64,000 nucleotides of DNA. Source: Bacillus sp. SM2101. GTDB taxonomy: Bacteria > Bacillota > Bacilli > Bacillales > SM2101. Positions within the stretch are counted from its first letter, which is position 1. Every line of letters starts with the position of its first letter. Shown one piece after another: positions 10,371-18,315 of the stretch. A model generated the notes under the pieces. It was not told the origin of the DNA. It ran no database searches and was given only the letters and a program-made list of their open reading frames with translations. The stretch spans positions 1 to 64,000 of the forward strand of contig NZ_JAEUFG010000017.1 in NCBI RefSeq assembly GCF_018588585.1, given 5' to 3'. The translations under genes were made by a program, and so were the position numbers.

Positions 10371-10672
10371 GATTTGTTTCATCTCCTCATCATTATTCTA
10401 ATTTTGGTTGGGTAGGCTGGATTTGCACCAGCTGTATGGTTTTTAATCATATTCAGCATCTATTGCTGAACATCATACATCCACATGCCTAACTTGGCTT
10501 TACCCAATAATCAAATGTTTATTAAGTATTATGACGTATTTGAAAGATGATATTCATGAATTAGATTGGTAATGGTTGTTAGTAAACAATCATTACTTTT
10601 TCATTAAATGATACATTTATCCACCTCGTTATTAACAAACTAATTTTATGCGTATGTAAATGAGGTGGTTTA
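10371..10672. other. Divergent intergenic region
   Basis: About 300 bases separating the SASP gene from a zinc-ribbon gene. It holds their divergent promoters by position and the inverted repeat described at 10621-10668; nothing else is seen. Confidence 0.4.
10621..10668 (+). promoter_or_regulatory. Inverted repeat that could sequester the SD of the next gene
   Basis: CCACCTC at 10621-10627 is complementary to GAGGTGG at 10662-10668, the ribosome binding site of the gene starting at 10673. If transcription starts upstream of 10620 the SD could be masked. The loop is 34 bases. Confidence 0.35.
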
Positions 10673-10933
10673 ATGTTTATGTGTCCGCTTTGTAATGGGC
10701 TAGGAAATTTCTCGGTTAATTGTCCTGTATGTGGAGAAGGGTCTGAAGATAGGGGAAGGGTAATGGACTGTTATGATGATTACAGTCCTTATATGGAAAT
10801 TGACGATTTAAAGAGAAATGATGGATATGGCACTACGTTAAGTAACCATGAATGTCCACACATATTATTTTGTGCAACTTGTCAACATGAGTTTGTGAGC
10901 TTAATTAAAGAACAAGAAAATAATATCATTTGA
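10673..10933 (+). CDS. Small conserved zinc-ribbon-like protein
   Basis: An 86-residue protein with CPLC near residues 4-7, CPVC near 17-20, HECPH near 62-66 and CATC near 71-74, enough Cys/His pairs for two zinc knuckles. The middle DDYSPYMEIDD segment is acidic. I recognise it as a conserved Bacillus-type small protein but know no function. The ATG follows GAGGTGG. It lies between the SASP and msmX genes without forming an operon with either. Confidence 0.7.
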   Translation: MFMCPLCNGLGNFSVNCPVCGEGSEDRGRVMDCYDDYSPYMEIDDLKRNDGYGTTLSNHECPHILFCATCQHEFVSLIKEQENNII

Positions 10934-10999
10934 ACATAATAAGCTGCTACCTGTAACGGTAGGTTAAAGCAACTAGGAATGCTATTGAAACGTGTTTAG

Positions 11000-11045
11000 G
11001 TGTTAGTTCGAAAAATACTACTTTTACGAAAACAGCCATATAAAA
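11000..11045 (+). repeat. Fragment of the MITE-like family
   Basis: GTTCGAAAAATACTACTTTTACGAAAACAGCC resembles one end of the dispersed element; the remainder is missing or too diverged. Confidence 0.3.
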
Positions 11046-11047
11046 AG

Positions 11048-11084
11048 AGCCTAACACTACAGTCATTTATGTAGTGCTAGACCC
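11048..11084 (-). terminator. msmX terminator
   Basis: CTAACACTACA pairs with TGTAGTGCTAG; on the minus strand the stem is followed by CTCTTTTTATATGG. Confidence 0.75.
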
Positions 11085-11101
11085 TTTTCTATTGTAAGTA
11101 C

Positions 11102-12202
11102 TTATCGAATACGTTCTTCTGTTTCATTGTCAAAGAAATGAGATTTGTTCATATCGAACGCAAATTCCACTACATCTCCGTGAGAGATTTTTGAGCGAGC
11201 ATCAACACGTGCGATAAAGCTTTGGTTACCAAGCTGTGAATAGAGCATTGTTTCTGCACCCATAAGCTCAGCTACCTCGATTGTAGCTCTGAATTTTGTA
11301 TCCGGTGATGATTCAAGGAATACGGGCTCATCATGAATATTTTCAGGACGAACACCTAAAGTTAACTCCTTATTTACATACTTTTTATCACGCAATGTTT
11401 TCATCTTTCCTTCAGGTACTGAGATAGTAATGTTACCAATTTTGAAGTTACCATCTTCCTGTAATGTACCTTTAAAGAAGTTCATAGCAGGAGAACCGAT
11501 GAATCCACCGACAAACATATTTTCAGGGTTTTCATATACCTCTGTAGGAGTACCAATTTGTTGAATAATACCATCTTTCATAACAACTAAGCGTGTAGCC
11601 ATTGTCATTGCTTCTGTTTGGTCATGTGTTACGTAAACAGTTGTTGTTTGTAAGCGTTGGTGTAATTTTGTAATTTCTGAACGCATAGCAACACGTAGCT
11701 TAGCATCTAAGTTTGAAAGTGGTTCGTCCATTAAGAAAACTTTTGCGTCTCGGACAATTGCACGTCCAAGTGCAACACGCTGACGTTGACCCCCAGATAA
11801 CGCTTTTGGTTTACGTTTTAAATATTCTTCTAATCCTAAAATTTTTGCAGCATCATTAACACGCTTTTCGATTTCAGCCTTTGGTGTTTTTCTAAGCTTA
11901 AGTCCAAATGCCATGTTATCATAGACGTTCATATGCGGGTATAATGCATAGTTTTGGAACACCATCGCAATGTCTCGGTCTTTTGGTGCTACATCATTCA
12001 TTTTTTTATCACCAATATAAAAGTCACCAGAAGAGATTTCTTCAAGTCCAGCAATCATACGTAGTGTAGTCGACTTACCACATCCTGATGGTCCTACAAA
12101 TACGATAAACTCTTTGTCCTTAATATGAAGGTTAAAGTCTTTAACTGCTGTTACTTCATTATCGTATTTTTTATAGATATGCTCTAATTTTAATTCAGCC
12201 AT
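11102..12202 (-). CDS. msmX: MsmX multi-sugar ABC transporter ATPase
   Basis: The 366-residue product is nearly collinear with B. subtilis MsmX. Walker A GPSGCGKS lies at 37-44, the signature LSGGQRQR near 135-142, Walker B VFLMDEP near 156-162 and the H-loop YVTHDQTEA near 190-198. A C-terminal TOBE/MalK regulatory domain (about 240-366) follows. MsmX is the shared ATPase that energises several oligosaccharide importers (maltodextrin, arabino-oligosaccharide, galactan and others), whose permeases are encoded elsewhere. The ATG follows GGAGG. A cre-like site at 12227-12241 suggests CcpA control. A PucR-type regulator lies upstream, as next to msmX in B. subtilis (YxkF), but a terminator separates the two. 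Confidence 0.95.
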   Translation of the reverse strand: MAELKLEHIYKKYDNEVTAVKDFNLHIKDKEFIVFVGPSGCGKSTTLRMIAGLEEISSGDFYIGDKKMNDVAPKDRDIAMVFQNYALYPHMNVYDNMAFGLKLRKTPKAEIEKRVNDAAKILGLEEYLKRKPKALSGGQRQRVALGRAIVRDAKVFLMDEPLSNLDAKLRVAMRSEITKLHQRLQTTTVYVTHDQTEAMTMATRLVVMKDGIIQQIGTPTEVYENPENMFVGGFIGSPAMNFFKGTLQEDGNFKIGNITISVPEGKMKTLRDKKYVNKELTLGVRPENIHDEPVFLESSPDTKFRATIEVAELMGAETMLYSQLGNQSFIARVDARSKISHGDVVEFAFDMNKSHFFDNETEERIR

Positions 12203-12226
12203 TGTTGTTGCCTCCTAGTAGGATTA

Positions 12227-12241
12227 TTGTGAACGCTTTCT
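12227..12241 (-). promoter_or_regulatory. cre-like CcpA site in the msmX leader
   Basis: TTGTGAACGCTTTCT matches the relaxed cre consensus WTGNNARCGNWWWCA at 14 of 15 positions and lies 25-39 bp before the msmX start. Carbon catabolite control of a shared sugar ATPase would be sensible; binding is inferred. Confidence 0.55.
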
Positions 12242-12522
12242 TAATATAGTAATAGTCTACAAAATAATATATCTGATAGTAAATGTAAGGGTTGCACAAA
12301 AAAAGTTAGTACGATTGTGCATGTTTCACAAAATGGTATATAAAACACTAAAAACCTATGCTATCTTCACTTTATTGTAACAAGTTTCTAACGGTATTCT
12401 GTAAAATGGTTAAGAGTTTGAATTGATTTACCTATAATAGAGGATATAAGAAATTTTAAAAATAAAAACATAACAGAGCTCAATAGCTTAAGAACAAACA
12501 AGGAACAAGATTATATTTTAAA

Positions 12523-12560
12523 GGGGACAGTAAGTTGTAAAGCCAACTTATATCGTCCCC
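12523..12560 (-). terminator. Terminator after the PucR-type gene
   Basis: GGGGAC and AAGTTG arms pair with CAACTT and GTCCCC; the minus strand continues CTTTAAAATATAATC. It separates the regulator from msmX. The rest of 12203-12582 is an AT-rich promoter region for msmX. Confidence 0.65.
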
Positions 12561-12582
12561 ATTAAACATTAGGATTATTACT

Positions 12583-13479
12583 TTAAAAGTTAACATGTTT
12601 ATAAACAATTGCTACGTACGTCGTAAAAGCACCTTTGAAGCTTTTAATATCAATCCCTGTTTTTTCTATAAAGCGATCAATTCTATATTGTAAGCTATTG
12701 CGATGTATGAACAGCTTTTTTGATGCGAGGGAAATATTTAAGTTACATTCAATAAACAATTTTATTGTTTGAAGTAATTCATCATCTTTTCCAATATTTG
12801 AAAATAAATTTTCTGCTACATGAGGCAAAATATTCTTTGATGGTTCATGTAAAAAGAGGATTGGAAAAACGTCTTCAAGCTTATATAACTTTTCATGTGA
12901 AAGCTTAGCTTTAGCCTGTTGAAAAAATACTTTTTCCTCGTGAAAATACTGTTTGACCTTCTCGGAGAATAGATGTACATGCCCTACAAATAATTGGATG
13001 TTTATAAACAGATCACTAGCAATAATTTCAATAAATTCATGAAACTGAATTTTATCTTGCTTCGGTTCATAATATTCAATGATCGTACCCATTTGATTGC
13101 TTTCCCAAAGAATGAAAATATTAGAGTAAAAAAGCTCTTTCATAGTATCTAGAAAGTCATTTTTATCGTATAAAGCTGTAGGTATGTAAAAGTGAATAAA
13201 TCGTATTTGTGAAGGCTGAATGTTCGATTCATTATTTACCTTATCGTTAAACAGTATATTTCTCCAAAATAATTCTTCCTTTGATAAGGCTTCTTTATAG
13301 TTATGCACAGGTGTTAGCAGGAGTGCTAGTAGTTCTTTCTCTTTCTCTGTAACTGCGTTCTTAGCTATATAGATTTCTGTACCGTCTTTCGTTTCAAAAC
13401 AATCATAATTATTTATGTTTGATGTTGGTTTTTCTAGCATGACTGCTTCACCATATAATTGTTGCAATTTTTCAATCAT
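12583..13479 (-). CDS. PucR/CdaR-type helix-turn-helix regulator (YxkF-like)
   Basis: A 298-residue protein with a poorly conserved N-terminal region and a C-terminal PucR-type HTH (about 235-292): an ECNLNISLASKKLFIHRNSL-like core followed by QYRIDRFIEKTGIDI, the hallmark of the HTH_30 domain. Proteins of this family act as sugar-diacid, purine or amino-acid-responsive activators. Because a similar gene adjoins msmX in B. subtilis, a role in carbohydrate use is possible but not shown. Start ATG at 13479. Transcription is toward msmX with a terminator between them. Confidence 0.8.
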   Translation of the reverse strand: MIEKLQQLYGEAVMLEKPTSNINNYDCFETKDGTEIYIAKNAVTEKEKELLALLLTPVHNYKEALSKEELFWRNILFNDKVNNESNIQPSQIRFIHFYIPTALYDKNDFLDTMKELFYSNIFILWESNQMGTIIEYYEPKQDKIQFHEFIEIIASDLFINIQLFVGHVHLFSEKVKQYFHEEKVFFQQAKAKLSHEKLYKLEDVFPILFLHEPSKNILPHVAENLFSNIGKDDELLQTIKLFIECNLNISLASKKLFIHRNSLQYRIDRFIEKTGIDIKSFKGAFTTYVAIVYKHVNF

Positions 13480-13569
13480 CGTAACTCACCTTAATATGTA
13501 TTTTTAGTTCAACATGATTTAGTAAAGTATATCACGCTAATGCATATCACCTATCATTATAACAGTAAA

Positions 13570-13594
13570 CGACAGGTACGCTATGTACCTGTCG
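13570..13594. terminator. Hairpin, probable terminator
   Basis: CGACAGGTAC pairs exactly with GTACCTGTCG around GCTAT. The T-rich tail AGCTTCTTTTT is on the plus strand; on the minus strand, where the adjacent gene reads, the tail GTTTACTGTTAT is weak. Confidence 0.5.
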
Positions 13595-13625
13595 AGCTTC
13601 TTTTTAGAGGTTTATTCAGTGACAA

Positions 13626-13811
13626 TTATGTTATTTCATGTGGAGGTTCCTCTTCAATAACATCTCTGGCTTCTTCAATATTAGTACAATTGTAGCATGA
13701 ATGAACTGAACCACCAGCCATTCCTTCGTTAATCATCCGATCAATATCGAAGTAAGCTTTGTCTCGCCCTTCATTTAGAAGGTCTTTTTTGTCAGTTCTT
13801 TCATCAGTCAT
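13626..13811 (-). CDS. Small conserved hypothetical protein with a CxxC pair
   Basis: A 61-residue acidic, hydrophilic protein with one C-Y-N-C pair and the segment DIDRMINEGMAGG. It looks like a short conserved Bacillaceae protein; function unknown. GGAGGTG precedes both TTG (13814) and ATG (13811); ATG has the better spacing. It lies downstream of and in the opposite reading order to the YheD-like pair (transcribed the same way), 70 bp after their stop in the direction of transcription. Confidence 0.6.
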   Translation of the reverse strand: MTDERTDKKDLLNEGRDKAYFDIDRMINEGMAGGSVHSCYNCTNIEEARDVIEEEPPHEIT

Positions 13812-13887
13812 CAATGAACACCTCCTATAGAAGTTACATTCATAGTTTGTGTAGAATTTAAAAAATTATTTTTAAGGGACAAATATT

Positions 13888-15084
13888 TCATGATGGTGTT
13901 TTAAAGGCGGTGACTTCTTGAAATAGTTGGACGAGGTTGTTTATTCCATTTTTTTGTATAGCCTTTTCGTCAAATACCATCGGTTTTGAATTGATTTCAT
14001 AAATATACAACATACCTTCTTTCGATCTACCTATATCAATTGAAAATTCTCCAATAAACCCCATCTTTTTATTTAAAGCTTGCCCACATTCATCAACTAA
14101 AGTATATAGTTCATTTTTATTTATACGGTCTTGGATAGTTTCAAATGGAAGGAGCTTCCCCCCGTTTGGTACGTGGGTAGTAACATCTTGTGTAATAGAC
14201 TGTCTAACACCGATACCGCTAATAATAAATTGTTTTGCTTGCTTATGGGCAAAAATACGCAAATCATACCGCTTTTGATCTATCTCATCTGAATCAATTG
14301 CTTGCTGAATAAGATAACTGCCGTTGAAAAGTATAGGGTATGCATGTAAAAACGTATCAATGCTCGAAAACTGTTCTGTTGTTTTTACATCTTCTACTTG
14401 AACTGTATCATTGTGCATTATCGTAACTCTTTTAATACCTTCCCCTTTACAGCCACGATTAGGCTTTATATAAACAACACCGTAAGTGTATAACATGTCT
14501 AAGCATTGCCGGGGATTTTGTAGCTGTGAAGTTTCAGGTAAATATTTTTTAGTTATGTTATTTTCAGCTAGCGAGGAAAATACATCTTGTTTTAAGAAAA
14601 AGGAAGGATTTACGATAGGTATTTTACGATCCTGAAAAAATTTTATTGCTTTAACATTTGCTCCTAATTGTTCATCCTCTTGAGAAGGTATACGGTTATA
14701 TATGATATGTGGCAGTGGAGCATGAATTTGTAACCACCCTTTTTTCTCCTTATAATATACGTAGCCAGTTATGCCATTACTACGTATTCCTTCATAAGAA
14801 AAAACTACACATACTCCTCCGAGTGACTGCAACGCTTCTTGAATTTGTCGAAAGATATGGTGATTGCCAGAAAAAGCTTTTCCTTTTTTTGATGCACTGG
14901 TCATAATACCAATTAAGGGCCCAATCATTGACCCATTACATAGCACGGGGAAATGGATAAGAGAAGATGATTTTGTTTCTACATAAGTAGTGAGCTGTTT
15001 GTTCTGGCCGAAAAAAAAGGGGGTATCCTTTGCAAAAGATTGATGCCATTCTTGAGAGTGTGGATCATAATATAACTGTTTCAT
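13888..15084 (-). CDS. YheC/YheD-family ATP-grasp spore-coat-associated protein, second gene of pair 1
   Basis: A 398-residue member of the YheC/D family. The N-terminal part carries the GPLIGI motif, then comes the PLPHIIYNRIPS motif, and then an ATP-grasp domain (about 180-385): VVYIKPNRGCKGEGIKRV nucleotide loop, YDLRIFA, and the metal-site segment YIYEINSKPMVFD. YheC and YheD are known as endospore coat-associated proteins; their ligase substrate is undefined. The start codon overlaps the stop of the upstream gene by ATGA (15081-15084), so the two are translationally coupled. Confidence 0.88.
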   Translation of the reverse strand: MKQLYYDPHSQEWHQSFAKDTPFFFGQNKQLTTYVETKSSSLIHFPVLCNGSMIGPLIGIMTSASKKGKAFSGNHHIFRQIQEALQSLGGVCVVFSYEGIRSNGITGYVYYKEKKGWLQIHAPLPHIIYNRIPSQEDEQLGANVKAIKFFQDRKIPIVNPSFFLKQDVFSSLAENNITKKYLPETSQLQNPRQCLDMLYTYGVVYIKPNRGCKGEGIKRVTIMHNDTVQVEDVKTTEQFSSIDTFLHAYPILFNGSYLIQQAIDSDEIDQKRYDLRIFAHKQAKQFIISGIGVRQSITQDVTTHVPNGGKLLPFETIQDRINKNELYTLVDECGQALNKKMGFIGEFSIDIGRSKEGMLYIYEINSKPMVFDEKAIQKNGINNLVQLFQEVTAFKTPS

Positions 15085-16436
15085 TGAAAGATAACCTCGG
15101 GCTCTAATATTGATTTTTCTGTTAAATAGATGGCAAATAACATGGATAACTTCCTGCTTAATAAATCGTATTCATGTAGTTTAGGATGATTAAAAATTGC
15201 TCTTCCTGGCTTAGAGTTCGCTTCAAATAACCAGATATTTAGCTCTTTATCAATGCCAATATCAAATCCAATTTCTCCAATTAAGCCTACTGTTCGAATT
15301 TCAATACTTTTACTAAGTGAGATAACAGCATCTGTTAAGCGGTCTACTATATCAGCTCTTTGTTCTTCATTTGGAAAGACTTCCTCGATTGTTTTGACCA
15401 TTCCTCCATTTTTTAAATGAGTAGTAGCGCTTCCTTTCCCAGCAATTTTAGCAGCGATAACACTGACTTGCCAATTGCCCTCTCGATTTTTATTCGTATG
15501 AATACGAAAATCAACAGTTCTACCGTCAATTCTTAACAATGATATACCTTGTTGAACAATATATTGTTGAAGCTGGTTTTGTTTAAATAAGTGATTAATC
15601 ATTGATTCGAGATTTGGAAATTTTTGAAGCCGATTTTTCGTAAATTTGTCTCTATATCGACAATAGTAGCACTTCTCATCTTCAACATAAAAAAGTTGAA
15701 AGACACCATATCCAAGACTGCCATTAATAGGCTTTAAATAAACATGTCGATATTTTTTTAGCAAATCATTTAATTGTGATAAGTCAGCATATTGTTCTGT
15801 TTCAGGAAGAAAATGTGAAATGGAATGATCAGTAATTAACTGTTCGTGAATACTCCATTTATTAAAAAATCCTGGATTATACCAAGGAATAGAATATTCT
15901 CTTTGTAGTCGTTCTTTAATATGTTTAAAGTAATGTTGATTTTCTGTTTTCCTATTTGGTAAACGATCGTATACCACGTTTGGGAGAGGAACCTCCATTT
16001 GCTTCCATCCAGCATCTGTATAAAAATGTCCTGTTACCAATCCTTTCTCCCAGCATATATGATGAGCACCAAATACATAAGCGTAAGCTCCGATTGCTTC
16101 TTCTACAGCTAATAGCTTTGCAAAAAACAATGATCTATTCCCTATCGGGCGCAAATTTGACTCTGTAAAACCAGCTGTAAATATACCTATAAGCGGACCT
16201 ACATATACTCTTTCCTCATCTGTGAAAAGGTGAACTTTACTACATCGAGGTATATGCAAACGTTCATAGACATCTTTAGACATAATAACCTCATGATCAT
16301 TGTATGAATGTGATTGTATCGAGCATGCGCATGATATCGTTCCGAAGAAAATTTGTTCCATTGTAGGTTTGTATATTTCTTTAGGAATATAGACAGTTTG
16401 ACTGTGTTCATTTGTAACTATTAAGGAATACTTCAT
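15081..16436 (-). CDS. YheD-like ATP-grasp spore-coat protein, first gene of pair 1
   Basis: A 451-residue protein with an N-terminal YheD-specific region (about 1-110), the VGPLIGIFTAG motif, PLPNVVYDRLPNRK, and an ATP-grasp domain with VYLKPINGSLGYGVF, VDFRIHTNKN and LWLFEANSKPGRAIF-type C-terminal motif (the protein reads NIWLFEANSKPGR). YheD assembles as rings around the B. subtilis forespore; the chemistry is unknown. AGGAG precedes the ATG. The partner gene overlaps by 4 bp. This is a second copy in addition to the canonical pair at 17241-19701, from which it is divided by the 168-bp tandem repeat array. Confidence 0.88.
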   Translation of the reverse strand: MKYSLIVTNEHSQTVYIPKEIYKPTMEQIFFGTISCACSIQSHSYNDHEVIMSKDVYERLHIPRCSKVHLFTDEERVYVGPLIGIFTAGFTESNLRPIGNRSLFFAKLLAVEEAIGAYAYVFGAHHICWEKGLVTGHFYTDAGWKQMEVPLPNVVYDRLPNRKTENQHYFKHIKERLQREYSIPWYNPGFFNKWSIHEQLITDHSISHFLPETEQYADLSQLNDLLKKYRHVYLKPINGSLGYGVFQLFYVEDEKCYYCRYRDKFTKNRLQKFPNLESMINHLFKQNQLQQYIVQQGISLLRIDGRTVDFRIHTNKNREGNWQVSVIAAKIAGKGSATTHLKNGGMVKTIEEVFPNEEQRADIVDRLTDAVISLSKSIEIRTVGLIGEIGFDIGIDKELNIWLFEANSKPGRAIFNHPKLHEYDLLSRKLSMLFAIYLTEKSILEPEVIFQ

Positions 16437-16480
16437 GCTTATTCAGCTCCTACTAAATCGTCTTAATGATTGGTTCTTTT

Positions 16481-17085
16481 TGCAAGGCTCTTTTCAAAAA
16501 CTATGTTTTTTATCTACTTATATTTGAGAATCTGATGAGTATGAAATATTTGTTACAGTATTTAGAGTAGAAAAGATGCCCAGAACGTTAGTAAACATTG
16601 TGTTAAGCTTTTTTTATGAAAAGGAACAATAATGCGAAAGCAATTTTTTGCAAGGCTCTTTTCGTAAACTATGTCTTTTATTTACTTATATTTGAGAATC
16701 TGATGAGTATGAAATATTTGTTACAGTATTTAGAGAAGAAAAGATGCCCAGACGTTAGTAAACATCGTGTTAAGCTTTTATTATGGTAAGGAACAATGAA
16801 TGCGAAAGCAATTTTTTGCAAGGCTCTTTTCAAAAACTATGTTTTTTATCTACTTATATTTGAGAATCTGATTGGTATGAAATGGTTGTTATCGTATTTA
16901 GAGAAGAAAAGATGCCCAGAACGTTAGTAAACATTGTGTTAAGCTTTTTTTACGAAAAGGAACAATAAATGCGAAAGCAATTTTTTGCAAGGCTCTTTTC
17001 GTAAACTATGTTTTTTTTACTTATATTTGAGAATCTGGTGTGTATGAAATGGTTGTTATCGTTTTTAGAGAAGAAAAGATGTCAG
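16481..17085. repeat. 168-bp tandem repeat array, about 3.6 copies, derived from the MITE-like family
   Basis: The marker TGCAAGGCTCTTTTC recurs at 16481, 16649, 16817 and 16986, a period of 168, 168 and 169 bp. Each unit runs through TATTTGAGAATCTG, AGAAAAGATG.CC.GAACG, AACAAT.AATGCGAAAGCA; the last copy stops after the AAAAGATG segment. The units are near-identical. Unit ends and internal motifs match the dispersed single copies. It occupies most of the 16437-17240 gap; 17086-17240 holds nothing recognised. Confidence 0.9.
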
Positions 17086-17240
17086 GAAACTGTATTGACT
17101 ATACGTGTTTATGTTTTAAATCTGCAAAGGCCTAATAGTTAGATGTAGGTGAAACACGTAAATCATTTCTTTATATATTAGTATTCAAGTAACTAACACG
17201 TCATGTAATTATTATCAAAGGGCTTCCTGACTCTTTTCTT

Positions 17241-18314
17241 TTATGAAGTGGTCAGATTCTTGGTAAGGTGTTGACAATATAGGAGGGGGGCGGTAAAGAG
17301 CTCCGACTCTTTATTCGAATTAAGTTGAAAAATAACGCTCCTCCCAGGTTTAGAGTTCGTGTCAATTAGCCAAATTTTATTATCTTGATCAAGTCCAATA
17401 TCAATACCAAGCTCAAATAGTTCAGAAAATTGCCTTTCTAATATTTGTGGTACCCGATCGATGATCGTTTCTAATTCATCTTTAATAATGTTATTTGTAT
17501 TCGTAGAGAGTGCATCCAACCAATTTTTAAATGGAATATACATACCCCCACCATGGATATTTGAAATTAAATCGTTTTGTTGCCCCCTACGAATACCACG
17601 TCCTCTTTCAACCCAATGACCTTGTTCATTTTTTTGTAGGAGAATACGAATATCAAATGGTCTGTGCTTTTCATCGTGAAGTGATAACAGTGGTTGCATA
17701 AGGTAGGATTGGACTGTTAACAGCTTTGTTAACCATGATATAAATTCTGACTTATGTTGAAATTGTTTTGTAATAACTTTTTCTTTACGATGAGTTTTTG
17801 CTTCAATATATTGATCTTTAACTGAAAGGCTTATAACACCTCTTCCTTGTGAACCACTTTCAGGTTTTAGTAGTACTTGTTTTGTTTTTCTAAGGTATTG
17901 GATCACTTTGTGCCGAGATGTAACCTTTTCAGTTTTTGGAATATAGTGAGAAAGAATTGGGTCATTGTTTAGAATTTTATAAATTTCCCATTTATTTGGT
18001 AAACCATAGCCGAGAAAAATTGTGTCTGGCCTTGTCTTTAGCCAATTAACGATAGGTTTACTTCTCGTTGAAATTTCATTTTGACTGTAAAAGCAACGGT
18101 CGTAAAGGACAGTCGGAATAGGAAATGTATCCTGCACCCAAGTATTTGTTGTCAGATCAAATTTTTCTCCATGTACTAATTCAGTGTTCGGATCAATTGA
18201 TAGTGGTGTAAGTCGATAAACTGTGATATTAAATGCTTCAGCATGCTTTGCAATTTCGGTTGCATAACCTCGCTCTTGATTTGGAAGAAGGGTTAAAAAA
18301 CCAAATTGTTTCAT
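17241..18314 (-). CDS. yheC: YheC-like ATP-grasp spore-coat protein, second gene of pair 2
   Basis: A 357-residue protein, the usual YheC length. It begins FGFLTLLPNQERGYATEIAKHA, typical of YheC, then FPIPTVLYDRCFYS, then ATP-grasp motifs VLLKPESGSQGRGVISL, FDIRILLQKN, and IWLIDTNSKPGRSV. It lacks the longer N-terminal domain of YheD. GGAGTG lies inside the upstream gene end, and only one base separates that stop codon from this ATG, so the pair is a single transcription unit. Spore coat association is known for the family; enzymatic role is inferred from the ATP-grasp fold. Confidence 0.92.
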   Translation of the reverse strand: MKQFGFLTLLPNQERGYATEIAKHAEAFNITVYRLTPLSIDPNTELVHGEKFDLTTNTWVQDTFPIPTVLYDRCFYSQNEISTRSKPIVNWLKTRPDTIFLGYGLPNKWEIYKILNNDPILSHYIPKTEKVTSRHKVIQYLRKTKQVLLKPESGSQGRGVISLSVKDQYIEAKTHRKEKVITKQFQHKSEFISWLTKLLTVQSYLMQPLLSLHDEKHRPFDIRILLQKNEQGHWVERGRGIRRGQQNDLISNIHGGGMYIPFKNWLDALSTNTNNIIKDELETIIDRVPQILERQFSELFELGIDIGLDQDNKIWLIDTNSKPGRSVIFQLNSNKESELFTAPLLYCQHLTKNLTTS

Positions 18315-18315
18315 G

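Noticed and set aside
16481-17085. Possible CRISPR-like array
   Set aside because: The entire 168-bp unit repeats; there are no variable spacers and no cas genes.
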